Source: Bacteroidales bacterium UBA6192 (GTDB lineage: Bacteria > Bacteroidota > Bacteroidia > Bacteroidales > F082). Taken from it: DNA of 43,989 nucleotides. Below, one piece after another: positions 33,640 to 41,454 of the stretch. The position numbers and the translations under genes are program-made. The notes beneath the pieces are model-generated. The model was not told the origin of the DNA, did no database searches, and saw nothing but the letters and a program-made list of their open reading frames with translations. The stretch is taken from the NCBI GenBank assembly GCA_002422725.1, contig DITE01000071.1:1-43989 (forward strand), given 5' to 3'. Numbering within the stretch: the first letter of the stretch is position 1; each line of letters opens with the position of its first letter.

Positions 33640-34773
33640 TCATTGATTTACAAATTCAAGAACCGAGGAGGTAACATGAGCCAGTGTTTCGTCATCAAAT
33701 TCAGTATGGATTGGCAACGAAATGACAGTTTTGCACAGGTTTTCGGTTACCGGAAAATCGCCTCTTTTATATCTTGGATCGAGATAAGCCTTTTGAAGAT
33801 GCAGTGGAACCGGATAGTAAATGGCGCTGGAAATTCCCTTTGCCTGCAGATGATCCATCAGTTTCTGTCTGTTAATACAGTGTGTAACAAGGGTGTACTG
33901 ATGAAAAACATGGTTGGTAAACGGTGCGGTAACAGGTGTTTTTAATTTGTCGCTTTTGGCAAACTCCCTGTTGTAATAATTGGCCGCATACCGACGGGCT
34001 GTAGCGTATTCATCCAAATGTTTGAGTTTGATATCCAGAATGGCAGCCTGAATACTGTCCAAACGCGAATTGATGCCCACGTAATCGTGGTAATATCTCA
34101 CCACCATGCCGTGATTAACTACTATCCTGATTTGAGCAGCCAGGTCATCATCATTGGTAAAAATTGCACCACCATCACCATAACAGCCCAGATTTTTTGA
34201 CGGGAAGAAACTTGTGCAGCCGATATGGCCGATAGTACCAGCTTTTTTTACGCTACCGTCTTTCGAAGTATAGTCAGCACCGATGGCCTGGGCGTTATCT
34301 TCGATAACAAACAATTTGTGCTTGTTTGCAATTTCCATGATAGCATCCATGTCGGCACATTGTCCAAACAAATGTACAGGAACAATAGCTTTTGTTTTGG
34401 ACGTGATGGCCCGTTCGATTGCGGCAGGGTCAATATTAAATGTTTCGGGATCCACATCAACCAGCACAGGGGTAAGCCTGAGCAAAGCAATCACCTCGGC
34501 AGTGGCGATAAATGTGAAAGAGGTAGTGATCACTTCATCGCCCGGTTCCAGATTCAATGCCATCATGGCTACCTGAAGTGCGTCGGTTCCGTTGGCGCAT
34601 GGAATAACATGTTTTATACCAAGATATTTCTCCAGATTTGCTTGAAATTGTTTCACTGCCGGGCCATTGATGAAACTGGCATTTGTCAGAATCTCAGCAA
34701 TGGCTGAGTCAACTTCGGGTTTAATTTTTTTGTATTGGCCGACTAAATCAACCATGGGGACTTGTTTAATCAT
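33640..34773 (-). CDS. wbpE: DegT/DnrJ/EryC1 sugar aminotransferase, WbpE-like
   Basis: A PLP enzyme of 377 residues that aminates a UDP-keto sugar at C3. The start is set at 34773: the frame extends up to a TTG at 34824, but the exact -7 element (34799-34806) lies in that extension. The Schiff-base lysine is Lys193 in FFPSKNLGCYGDGG, with DNAQAIGA and the phosphate-binding ANGTDAL region. MVDLVGQYKKIKPEVD and the FINGPAV segment are close to P. aeruginosa WbpE. It pairs with the downstream WbpD-like gene functionally. The substrate is assumed to be UDP-2-acetamido-3-keto-glucuronate. Confidence 0.87.
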   Translation of the reverse strand: MIKQVPMVDLVGQYKKIKPEVDSAIAEILTNASFINGPAVKQFQANLEKYLGIKHVIPCANGTDALQVAMMALNLEPGDEVITTSFTFIATAEVIALLRLTPVLVDVDPETFNIDPAAIERAITSKTKAIVPVHLFGQCADMDAIMEIANKHKLFVIEDNAQAIGADYTSKDGSVKKAGTIGHIGCTSFFPSKNLGCYGDGGAIFTNDDDLAAQIRIVVNHGMVVRYYHDYVGINSRLDSIQAAILDIKLKHLDEYATARRYAANYYNREFAKSDKLKTPVTAPFTNHVFHQYTLVTHCINRQKLMDHLQAKGISSAIYYPVPLHLQKAYLDPRYKRGDFPVTENLCKTVISLPIHTEFDDETLAHVTSSVLEFVNQ

Positions 34774-34798
34774 GAGGATGGGTTTTGGAAATTTGTGG

Positions 34799-34806
34799 CA
34801 AAAGTA
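34799..34806 (-). promoter_or_regulatory. -7 element of the wbpE-like gene
   Basis: The minus strand reads TACTTTTG, an exact TAnnTTTG, 25 bp before the ATG at 34773. Confidence 0.6.
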
Positions 34807-34906
34807 TTGATAAAAAATTAACAATACATTTTGGGTTCAAAAAATAAGTCTAACAACAAATTCTTAAAAACACAATCTTTCATGGCAAACATTCGTTCAG
34901 TCTGTT

Positions 34907-34914
34907 TACTTTTG
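34907..34914 (+). promoter_or_regulatory. -7 element of the beta-barrel/waaA unit
   Basis: TACTTTTG, an exact TAnnTTTG. Transcription should start at about 34921, favouring the ATG at 34933 over the one at 34921. Confidence 0.6.
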
Positions 34915-34932
34915 CATTAAATGTGTTTAACC

Positions 34933-35691
34933 ATGCGGCAATCATTTTCATTTCTGCTCTTGTTTTTATTCCTCAGTCTGATAAGCCAGGGTCAGCGAAA
35001 TGTTTCTGACAGCACGATATCCACTTTTATGTTTAATGCCGCGTATTCATTCCAATTTCCCTCGGGCGACCTGACTGATTATTTTGGCATTAACTCAACC
35101 ATTGGAGGTGGCATTCTTTACAAATCGAACCGTAATTGGGTTAGTGGCATATCAGCTGGATACCTGTTTGGTGATAAAGTGAATAACCGAGGTGAATTAC
35201 TAGCCCAGATCAGCACTTCCGAAGGCGAGATTATTGACGGCGACGGACTCAATACAAGTCTGGCTTTGTTCGAAAGGGGTTATCACCTGAGACTTGTTGC
35301 CGGAAAACTTATTCCGGCTTTTGGGCCTAACCCAAATTCAGGTTTTCTGCTACTGGCCAGTGCTGGCTACCTTTCGCACCATATCCGGATCGAAACGCAG
35401 TTTGGTAGTGCTCCGCAGTTGAAAGGAGATTATAGCAAGGGTTACGACAAGTTGAGGGGTGGGTTTGCACTGGGCACCGAATTTGGCTATCTTATAATGA
35501 GCAATTCACGCGTAATGAATTTCAGCGCTTCAGTTGAGTTTGTGCAAGCCTGGACGAATAGTCTGCGCGATTATGATTTCAGCATAAAGAAAAAAGACAA
35601 TAAACACTACATTGACCAGTATATCGGGTTCAAATTGTGCTGGTACATACCAACTTATCAGCGTGCTCCTCAAAAGTTTTATTACCATTAG
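34933..35691 (+). CDS. outer-membrane beta-barrel-like protein next to waaA
   Basis: A 252-residue protein with a signal peptide (MRQSFSFLLLFLFLSLISQGQ). The strands alternate and are rich in Gly and aromatics (FNAAYSFQFPSGDL, GGGILYKS, SGISAGYLFGDK). It has a Tyr-rich tail rather than a terminal Phe. The pattern fits a small porin-like barrel or an adhesin-type outer-membrane protein of unknown function. The first ATG (34921) would leave almost no leader, so the ATG four codons in is preferred. It ends 10 bp before the waaA start and is almost surely co-transcribed with it, suggesting a role in the LPS/outer-membrane pathway. Confidence 0.7.
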   Translation: MRQSFSFLLLFLFLSLISQGQRNVSDSTISTFMFNAAYSFQFPSGDLTDYFGINSTIGGGILYKSNRNWVSGISAGYLFGDKVNNRGELLAQISTSEGEIIDGDGLNTSLALFERGYHLRLVAGKLIPAFGPNPNSGFLLLASAGYLSHHIRIETQFGSAPQLKGDYSKGYDKLRGGFALGTEFGYLIMSNSRVMNFSASVEFVQAWTNSLRDYDFSIKKKDNKHYIDQYIGFKLCWYIPTYQRAPQKFYYH

Positions 35692-35701
35692 CCATGCACT
35701 G

Positions 35702-36943
35702 ATGCGATTGCTGTATACCTTATCGGTTTATATCTATACTTTTTCCATACACCTTGCGACCCGATTCAATAGCAAAGCATTACTTTGGGTTAACGGACGA
35801 AAGGAACAATATGCACGGCTTGAAGAGGTATCAGAAAAATCGGAAAAGTGGCTGTGGTTTCATGCCGCTTCACTGGGTGAGTTTGAGCAGGGAAGACCAG
35901 TTATTGAAGCCTGCAAACAACAATTTCCCGATTATGCGATTCTACTCACCTTTTTTTCGCCATCGGGCTACGAAATCAGAAAAGATTACCAGCTGGCTGA
36001 TTGCGTTGCTTATCTTCCAGCCGATACGTTGTTGAATGCAAGGCGGTTACTATCCATTTTCAAGCCCAAGGCTGCATTCTTTGTCAAATATGAATTCTGG
36101 TTCAACTATATGTACGCGTTGAATAGAAATAAAATACCGCTGTATTATATTTCTGCCCGATTTAGGAAAGGGCAGCATTTCTTTGCTTTTTACGGGTACT
36201 GGTTCCGAAAACAACTTAAAAACGTGAAACATTTTTTTGTTCAGGATAAGGTTTCTGCAAGCCTGATCGATGCAATTGGACTGAGGAATTATACCATTAC
36301 CGGCGATACCCGGTTCGATCGTGTTGCTTCGCTGGCTGCAACTGCCAAACGTTTCGGGTTGGCAGAACATTTCAAGGGAAACAATAAACTGATTATCGCC
36401 GGAAGTACCTGGCCCCCGGATGAGTCATTACTTTTAGGACTTATACCTCAACTTCCTGAGAACTATAAACTGCTCATTGCCCCACATGATGTTGGCCCGG
36501 CACACATCACATCAATTTGCCAGCAATTGACCACATCATACCAGCTTTATAGTCAGTATAATGAACAAATCAAAGCTGATATTCTTGTTCTGGATAGCAT
36601 AGGGATATTGTCACAATTATATCAATATGCTGATTTCGTTTATGTTGGAGGTGGCTTTGGACAGTCTATTCACAACATTCAGGAGCCCGTAACTTTCGGT
36701 TGTCCGGTAATCTTTGGCCCTAATTATCATAAGTTTACCGAAGCAAATGACTTAATTCGACTGGGTGGTGCATTTTGCATTAACAATGCCCAGGAGCTGA
36801 TACAGATTTCTCTCAAACTGATTCATGACCGGAAGTTCCGTGAGGAATCGTCACATATTTGTAAAAACTATGTAGCACAGCAGTCTGGAGCCACTAAACT
36901 GATTGTAAAATATTTAGAAGAGAATTTCTTCGGTGAAAAGTAA
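35702..36943 (+). CDS. waaA: 3-deoxy-D-manno-octulosonic acid (Kdo) transferase
   Basis: Adds Kdo to lipid A precursors at the inner membrane. With the ATG at 35702 the protein has 413 residues, the normal GT30 size. The N-terminal membrane helix (about 1-20) is followed by HAASLGEFEQGRP, with Glu60 as the catalytic base. FFVKYEFWFNY, YYISARF, DTRFDRV, AGSTWPPDE and the C-terminal FGPNYHKFTEA are all family motifs. A frame upstream to 35612 overlaps the preceding gene and is not used. It shows that the organism makes Kdo-containing lipopolysaccharide. It is second in a unit with the barrel-like gene. Confidence 0.95.
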   Translation: MRLLYTLSVYIYTFSIHLATRFNSKALLWVNGRKEQYARLEEVSEKSEKWLWFHAASLGEFEQGRPVIEACKQQFPDYAILLTFFSPSGYEIRKDYQLADCVAYLPADTLLNARRLLSIFKPKAAFFVKYEFWFNYMYALNRNKIPLYYISARFRKGQHFFAFYGYWFRKQLKNVKHFFVQDKVSASLIDAIGLRNYTITGDTRFDRVASLAATAKRFGLAEHFKGNNKLIIAGSTWPPDESLLLGLIPQLPENYKLLIAPHDVGPAHITSICQQLTTSYQLYSQYNEQIKADILVLDSIGILSQLYQYADFVYVGGGFGQSIHNIQEPVTFGCPVIFGPNYHKFTEANDLIRLGGAFCINNAQELIQISLKLIHDRKFREESSHICKNYVAQQSGATKLIVKYLEENFFGEK

Positions 36944-36969
36944 GTATTTTGTATGGCTGATCAAATTCG

Positions 36970-38109
36970 TTATGATTGATCTTCCTGAAAATAGCCAATA
37001 ACTTTGCTGCTGATCATATCCACAAAACTGATTGGTAATTCATAAAAGAGAGGCAGTCTGAGCAGGGTTGCAGCAAAATTGTCAGCATTAGGCAGATCGC
37101 GCCCATCATGCCGGCTGGCAAAGAATTTGCTTTTGTGAAGCGGCAGGTAATGAAACACAGCTTGCACGGCATTGTTATTCAGATAGTCGATCATGTTGTT
37201 CCTGCTTTCTTCATCAGGCATTTGCAAATAAAACAAATGTCCGTTGTTGACTGCATAATCGGGAAGATGGGGGATTTTAAGCAGCCCTTTTTGTTGCAAC
37301 GGTTTCAGTGATTGATAGTATCTGTTCCAGATCTCGATTCTTTTTTGCTGAATCACATCAACCTGTTGCATTTGACCAAACAAGACCCCGGCAATCAGGT
37401 CCGAAGGCAGAAATGATGATCCGATATCCACCCAACCATATTTATCCACTTCACCCCTGAAAAATGCAGCCCTGTCAGTGCCTTTTTCCCAAATAATTTC
37501 CGCTCTTTTGATAAATGCCGGATCATTGATGGCCAGCATACCGCCTTCACCAGTACTGATATTTTTTGTTTCGTGGAACGAAAAAGCGCCAAAATGCCCG
37601 ATTGATCCCAGAGCTTTTCCTTTGTAAGTAGATTCAACGGCATGGGCCGCATCTTCAATCACGATAAGATTGTGTTTATTGGCAAGGGCCATAACGCTAT
37701 CCATATCAACAGCAACTCCGGCATAATGCACTATAACAATGACACGGGTTTTATGGTTGATCAGCGATTCGATGCAATCCACATCAATGTTCGGATGATT
37801 GACCAGCGAATCGGCAAAACGGATGGTCGCTCCCCTAAGGATAAATGGGTTGGCAGTGGAGACAAAGGTAAATGAAGGCATTATCACTTCATCGCCTGGC
37901 TTGAAATCGATCAGCAGGGCAGCCATTTCAAATGCATCGGTGCACGAAGTTGTCAGGAAACACTTTTTAATACCATATCTTTCTTCGAACAAAGCATGGC
38001 ACTTTTTGGTGTAGCTGCCATTGCCCGAAATATGACCCGAATAGGCAGCGTTGACAATATGTTGTATTTCATTGCCTGCAAACCAGGGTTTGTTGAAAGG
38101 GATTTTCAT
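36970..38109 (-). CDS. wecE: dTDP-4-amino-4,6-dideoxygalactose transaminase
   Basis: A DegT-type PLP enzyme of 379 residues that turns dTDP-4-keto-6-deoxyglucose (the RfbB product) into dTDP-Fuc4N. The start MKIPFNKP, the Schiff-base lysine Lys182 in SFHETKN, Asp153 in IEDAAHAVES and GEGG (187-190) match E. coli WecE closely. Upstream ATG codons at 38118 and 38154 are possible, but a TACTTTCG -7-like element (38135-38142) lies between 38154 and the inner ATGs, so the start is 38118 or 38109. It is 26 bp from and convergent with waaA. With rfbB (5 kb away) it could make Fuc4N for O-antigen or a related glycan. Confidence 0.88.
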   Translation of the reverse strand: MKIPFNKPWFAGNEIQHIVNAAYSGHISGNGSYTKKCHALFEERYGIKKCFLTTSCTDAFEMAALLIDFKPGDEVIMPSFTFVSTANPFILRGATIRFADSLVNHPNIDVDCIESLINHKTRVIVIVHYAGVAVDMDSVMALANKHNLIVIEDAAHAVESTYKGKALGSIGHFGAFSFHETKNISTGEGGMLAINDPAFIKRAEIIWEKGTDRAAFFRGEVDKYGWVDIGSSFLPSDLIAGVLFGQMQQVDVIQQKRIEIWNRYYQSLKPLQQKGLLKIPHLPDYAVNNGHLFYLQMPDEESRNNMIDYLNNNAVQAVFHYLPLHKSKFFASRHDGRDLPNADNFAATLLRLPLFYELPISFVDMISSKVIGYFQEDQS

Positions 38110-38226
38110 GGGCGTCATAAAAATGTTTAGCCTGCGAAAGTAAACATTTTGCATTTATCTGTTGAGCGACAATTACGCACGGTTAACAGCAGCCAATAAA
38201 AGTGATCCCCAATTTACCTGAATTGG

Positions 38227-38234
38227 TATCTTTG
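38227..38234 (+). promoter_or_regulatory. -7 element of the fatty-acyl-AMP ligase gene
   Basis: TATCTTTG, an exact TAnnTTTG. It is followed at 38239-38255 by a leader hairpin (CCCCGA, 5-nt loop, TCGGGG) and the ATG at 38277. Confidence 0.6.
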
Positions 38235-38276
38235 CCGTCCCCGACATTCTCGGGGTCAACGAAATTTTACGAACGC

Positions 38277-40349
38277 ATGACATTTAATGATACATTCTGG
38301 TCCGGACATTATGATCCGGTGATCCGCGAAAGCCGCACCATTGTGGACATAATCCGCAAAAGGGCTGAAGACAATCCCGATAAAGTAATTTATAAATTTC
38401 TGGCCGATGGCATCGAAGAGAGTGACTCTTTAAACATTGCCGAATTGCACCATCAGGCCATCATTGTTGCTTCACGTCTGCAACAACTGGGAAAGAAAAA
38501 CGACCGTGTAGTGTTGTTTTTTCCTCCTGGCATCCCCTACATTGTATCCCTTTTTGGTTGCTTATATGCAGGCATGGTAGCTGTGCCAGCCTATCCGCCC
38601 CGGCGCAACCGTTCGTCCTACAGGGTTTTTAAGATGTTTGAAGATGCTGCAGTGAGCCTGTGTCTGACCAACAATCAGGTGATGAAAGATATTGAGCGAA
38701 ATTTCGCTGCCGACTACACTAACCGTGGTATCAAATGGATTACTTACGAATCCCTACAGGCCTCAGAGGCTGAATTGTGGGTTGACCCTGAAATTGCCGC
38801 CGATGACCTTGCCCTGCTGCAATATACCTCAGGTTCGACAGGCGATCCGAAAGGCGTGATGATCACCCATGGTCAAATCCTTTACAATTCAGAGTACATC
38901 CGTCAATCTTTTGGGTTTACCCCCGAAATCATTGGCATGAACTGGCTGCCCATTTACCATGATATGGGACTGATTGGCACCATCATGCAGGCTCCTTTTG
39001 TGGGGGGGCTCAGCATAACCATGCCACCAATGGCTTTCCTGCAGGATCCCCTGAAGTGGCTTAGGGCCATCACCAAATACAAGGTGACAACAGCAGGCGG
39101 CCCCAATTTCGCCTTCGATTATTGTGTTCAAAAGATTGATGAAAGCCAGCTCGAAGGCCTTGACTTGTCGTCGGTGGAAACTTTTTTCTGCGGGGCAGAG
39201 CCGGTGAGGCAACAGACCCTGGAAGCCTTTGTGAAAAAATTTGCCCGTGTCGGTGTACGAATGGAACAATTATACCCCTGCTATGGCATGGCCGAAACGG
39301 TGCTGATTGTAACAGGGGGCAATAAACTGAGCCCTCAGCGCTTTTTGTCGGTGAACGGCAAATCACTCCAACAGCGAAAGGTGGAGAAAGTAGACCCTGA
39401 ACATGCCGAAGCAATGTCTTTTACCGGTTGCGGACACACCTGGATGGACACGGAAGTCAGGATTATCAACCCGGACACCTACCTGCCATGCGAGGCTGAT
39501 GAGGTGGGTGAAATCTGGATATGCGGAAGCGGTGTTTCGCAGGGATACTGGGACAAAAACGATGAAAACCTCCGGAGCTTCGGGGCTGTCGTTGCCGGCG
39601 AAGGCAACAAAACCTATTTCAGGAGTGGTGACCTTGGCTTCATGGATGGTGATGAATTGTTTATCACAGGGCGCATTAAAGATCTGATGATTTTCAGAGG
39701 GGTAAATTTTTACCCGACAGATATTGAATTCGCCATTCAGAACTCGCATGCATCATTACGACAAAATGCCGGCGCTGCCTTTTCCGTGATGGTTTCCGGC
39801 GATGAACGCCTGGTTATCGTTCAGGAAGTTGAGCGCAGTGCCATGCACAATCTTCCGGAAGAACAAGTCTTTTCGGCAATCCGGCAGATCGTTTCCGAGG
39901 AATTTGAACTGGCTGTTCATGCAATTGTGCTTCTGAGGCCAGGCAGCATTCCACTCACTTCATCAGGGAAAATTCAGCGCAGGGTGTGCAAATACGGTTA
40001 TCTCAGGAAAGAACTTCAGGAAATTTCGTCCTGGTCGCAAGAGCTCATAAGCGTCAATATGGCAGAGGTGGCTAGTCTTGTTACCGAAGAAAATCTGAGA
40101 TTGTGGCTGGTTAATTGGGTGCATACAAAACTTCATATTCCTTTAGACGAAATAGATATCCATAAACCAATAACTTCCTTTGGCTTAGACAGCCTGGCTG
40201 CGGTGGTGCTCGAAAATGAGATTTGGATGCATTTTGGCTATTATTGGCATATCTCACTGTTTATGATGGATACTACCATAGCACAACTTGCTATTGATGG
40301 GACGAAAATTTACAACGAAGAGAAAGATTCAGAAAGCAATACGCATTAG
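38277..40349 (+). CDS. fatty-acyl-AMP ligase fused to an acyl carrier domain
   Basis: Activates a fatty acid as acyl-AMP and loads it on its own carrier. With the ATG at 38277 the protein has 690 residues. The adenylation core (about 10-560) has the P-loop YTSGSTGDPKG (183-193), GMNWLPIYHDMGLIG and PCYGMAETVL, and FFCGAEPVR. The layout with LPIYHDMGL and PRRNR is that of FAALs rather than acyl-CoA synthetases. The last ~75 residues are a PP-binding domain with Ser639 in FGLDSLAAV as the phosphopantetheine site. A GTG start at 38202 is in frame but lies upstream of the promoter, so it is not used. No polyketide or peptide synthetase genes follow; the acceptor is unknown. Confidence 0.9.
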   Translation: MTFNDTFWSGHYDPVIRESRTIVDIIRKRAEDNPDKVIYKFLADGIEESDSLNIAELHHQAIIVASRLQQLGKKNDRVVLFFPPGIPYIVSLFGCLYAGMVAVPAYPPRRNRSSYRVFKMFEDAAVSLCLTNNQVMKDIERNFAADYTNRGIKWITYESLQASEAELWVDPEIAADDLALLQYTSGSTGDPKGVMITHGQILYNSEYIRQSFGFTPEIIGMNWLPIYHDMGLIGTIMQAPFVGGLSITMPPMAFLQDPLKWLRAITKYKVTTAGGPNFAFDYCVQKIDESQLEGLDLSSVETFFCGAEPVRQQTLEAFVKKFARVGVRMEQLYPCYGMAETVLIVTGGNKLSPQRFLSVNGKSLQQRKVEKVDPEHAEAMSFTGCGHTWMDTEVRIINPDTYLPCEADEVGEIWICGSGVSQGYWDKNDENLRSFGAVVAGEGNKTYFRSGDLGFMDGDELFITGRIKDLMIFRGVNFYPTDIEFAIQNSHASLRQNAGAAFSVMVSGDERLVIVQEVERSAMHNLPEEQVFSAIRQIVSEEFELAVHAIVLLRPGSIPLTSSGKIQRRVCKYGYLRKELQEISSWSQELISVNMAEVASLVTEENLRLWLVNWVHTKLHIPLDEIDIHKPITSFGLDSLAAVVLENEIWMHFGYYWHISLFMMDTTIAQLAIDGTKIYNEEKDSESNTH

Positions 40350-40372
40350 TTCAAATTCAATTTTCTTTGCAG

Positions 40373-40398
40373 ATTGGATAAAATTGCCCAATTTTTTT
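40373..40398 (+). terminator. weak terminator after the fatty-acyl-AMP ligase gene
   Basis: ATTGG (40373-40377) can pair with CCAAT (40388-40392), and an overlapping AAAATT/AATTTT pair competes. A run of seven T follows. The stem is short and AT-rich. Confidence 0.35.
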
Positions 40399-40477
40399 AG
40401 GTCAAAAGCTGTTTTGAATTGTTTAGGCATTGAAATTGATGTAGATTTATTCCGGAATTAGCCATTCATTCAGTTCA

Positions 40478-41368
40478 ATGGATAAGTTCGGGTTGATTAG
40501 TAAGCATGCCATGAAAGATTTGAAAGAATTAAAAGCATTGATCAGTCTTGTTGACGAACCTGATGCCGAACTTTACGCTCAGGTTTCGGGCCGCATTCAT
40601 GATTATGGCATGGAGGCAATCCCTGAACTTGAAACGGCCTGGGAAAACACCCTGGATGATACCATTCAGCAGCGCATTATCTCGATTATTCACCACATTC
40701 AGCAGGATCATATTTTTGCCGAGCTCAACAACTGGGCTAACTTTGGCCAGAACGACCTACTAAAGGGATTTATGCTGGTTACCAGATTTCATTATCCTGA
40801 TCTGGATATGGATAAGATTACCCGAGAAGTAGGACGCATTGCACAGGAGGTGTGGCTCGAACTGAACAACAACCTGACCGCACTCGAAAAAATAAAGGTG
40901 GTCAACCATGTGTTGTTCGACATCAACAAGTTTAGTGGCAACACAGCCAATATTCACTCACCAGAGAATTTTTACCTGAAAAACCTGCTCGAAAACCGCA
41001 AAGGCAATCCGCTGTCTTTAGGAATGTTATATGTGCTGATTGCGCAAAGCCTTAAAATTCCGGTGTATGGAATTGACCTTCCCAGGCATTTTGTTCTGGC
41101 TTATGTTGACGAAACACAGCTGCTGCCCGAAGCAGAAGTCATGTTCTATCTGAACCCTTTTAACAGAGGTGCTGTTTTCACCCGGAATGAGATTGCTCTA
41201 TATATCAAGCAGATGGAACTTGAGCCAAAAGATGATTACTTCAGGCCTTGCTCCAATGTTGTTATGGTGCGCAGAATGATCAATGGCCTGATCGAAACCT
41301 ATACAATGCAGAAAAATACTGAAAAAGCGGATGATCTGCGCCACTTGTTGGGAGCCATCGATTTTTAA
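40478..41368 (+). CDS. SirB1/transglutaminase-like family protein
   Basis: A 296-residue protein of the SirB1/transglutaminase-like fold (PF13369 type). The N-terminal half (1-115) is helical, and the core contains NRKGNPLSLGMLYVLIAQSLKIPVYG followed by LPRHFVLAYVDE, the most conserved part of the family. The usual catalytic Cys of true transglutaminases is not obvious, so an enzymatic role is uncertain; E. coli SirB1 is itself of unknown mechanism. No signal peptide is seen. It lies 128 bp after the FAAL-carrier gene with a weak terminator between and is followed by a membrane protein gene with its own promoter. Confidence 0.8.
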   Translation: MDKFGLISKHAMKDLKELKALISLVDEPDAELYAQVSGRIHDYGMEAIPELETAWENTLDDTIQQRIISIIHHIQQDHIFAELNNWANFGQNDLLKGFMLVTRFHYPDLDMDKITREVGRIAQEVWLELNNNLTALEKIKVVNHVLFDINKFSGNTANIHSPENFYLKNLLENRKGNPLSLGMLYVLIAQSLKIPVYGIDLPRHFVLAYVDETQLLPEAEVMFYLNPFNRGAVFTRNEIALYIKQMELEPKDDYFRPCSNVVMVRRMINGLIETYTMQKNTEKADDLRHLLGAIDF

Positions 41369-41394
41369 ATGTGTAACGTAAATATTTCTGTCAT

Positions 41395-41424
41395 TTTGTT
41401 TTTTCAATTTAAACCTTACCTTTG
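41395..41424 (+). promoter_or_regulatory. promoter of the acidic membrane protein gene
   Basis: TTTG (41395-41398), 18 bp, TACCTTTG (41417-41424), an exact -7 element, 30 bp before the ATG. Confidence 0.75.
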
Positions 41425-41454
41425 GTCAACATTTCCTAAAAAGTTGAACTGAGT

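Noticed and set aside
36959..36981. GATCAA/TTGATC inverted repeat between waaA and wecE as a terminator
   Set aside because: Only 6 bp with an 11-nt loop, no T-run, and it runs into the end of the wecE-like coding sequence.
38202..38276. GTG start extending the fatty-acyl-AMP ligase N-terminus
   Set aside because: An exact -7 promoter element (38227-38234) and a leader hairpin lie inside this stretch, so transcription begins after it.
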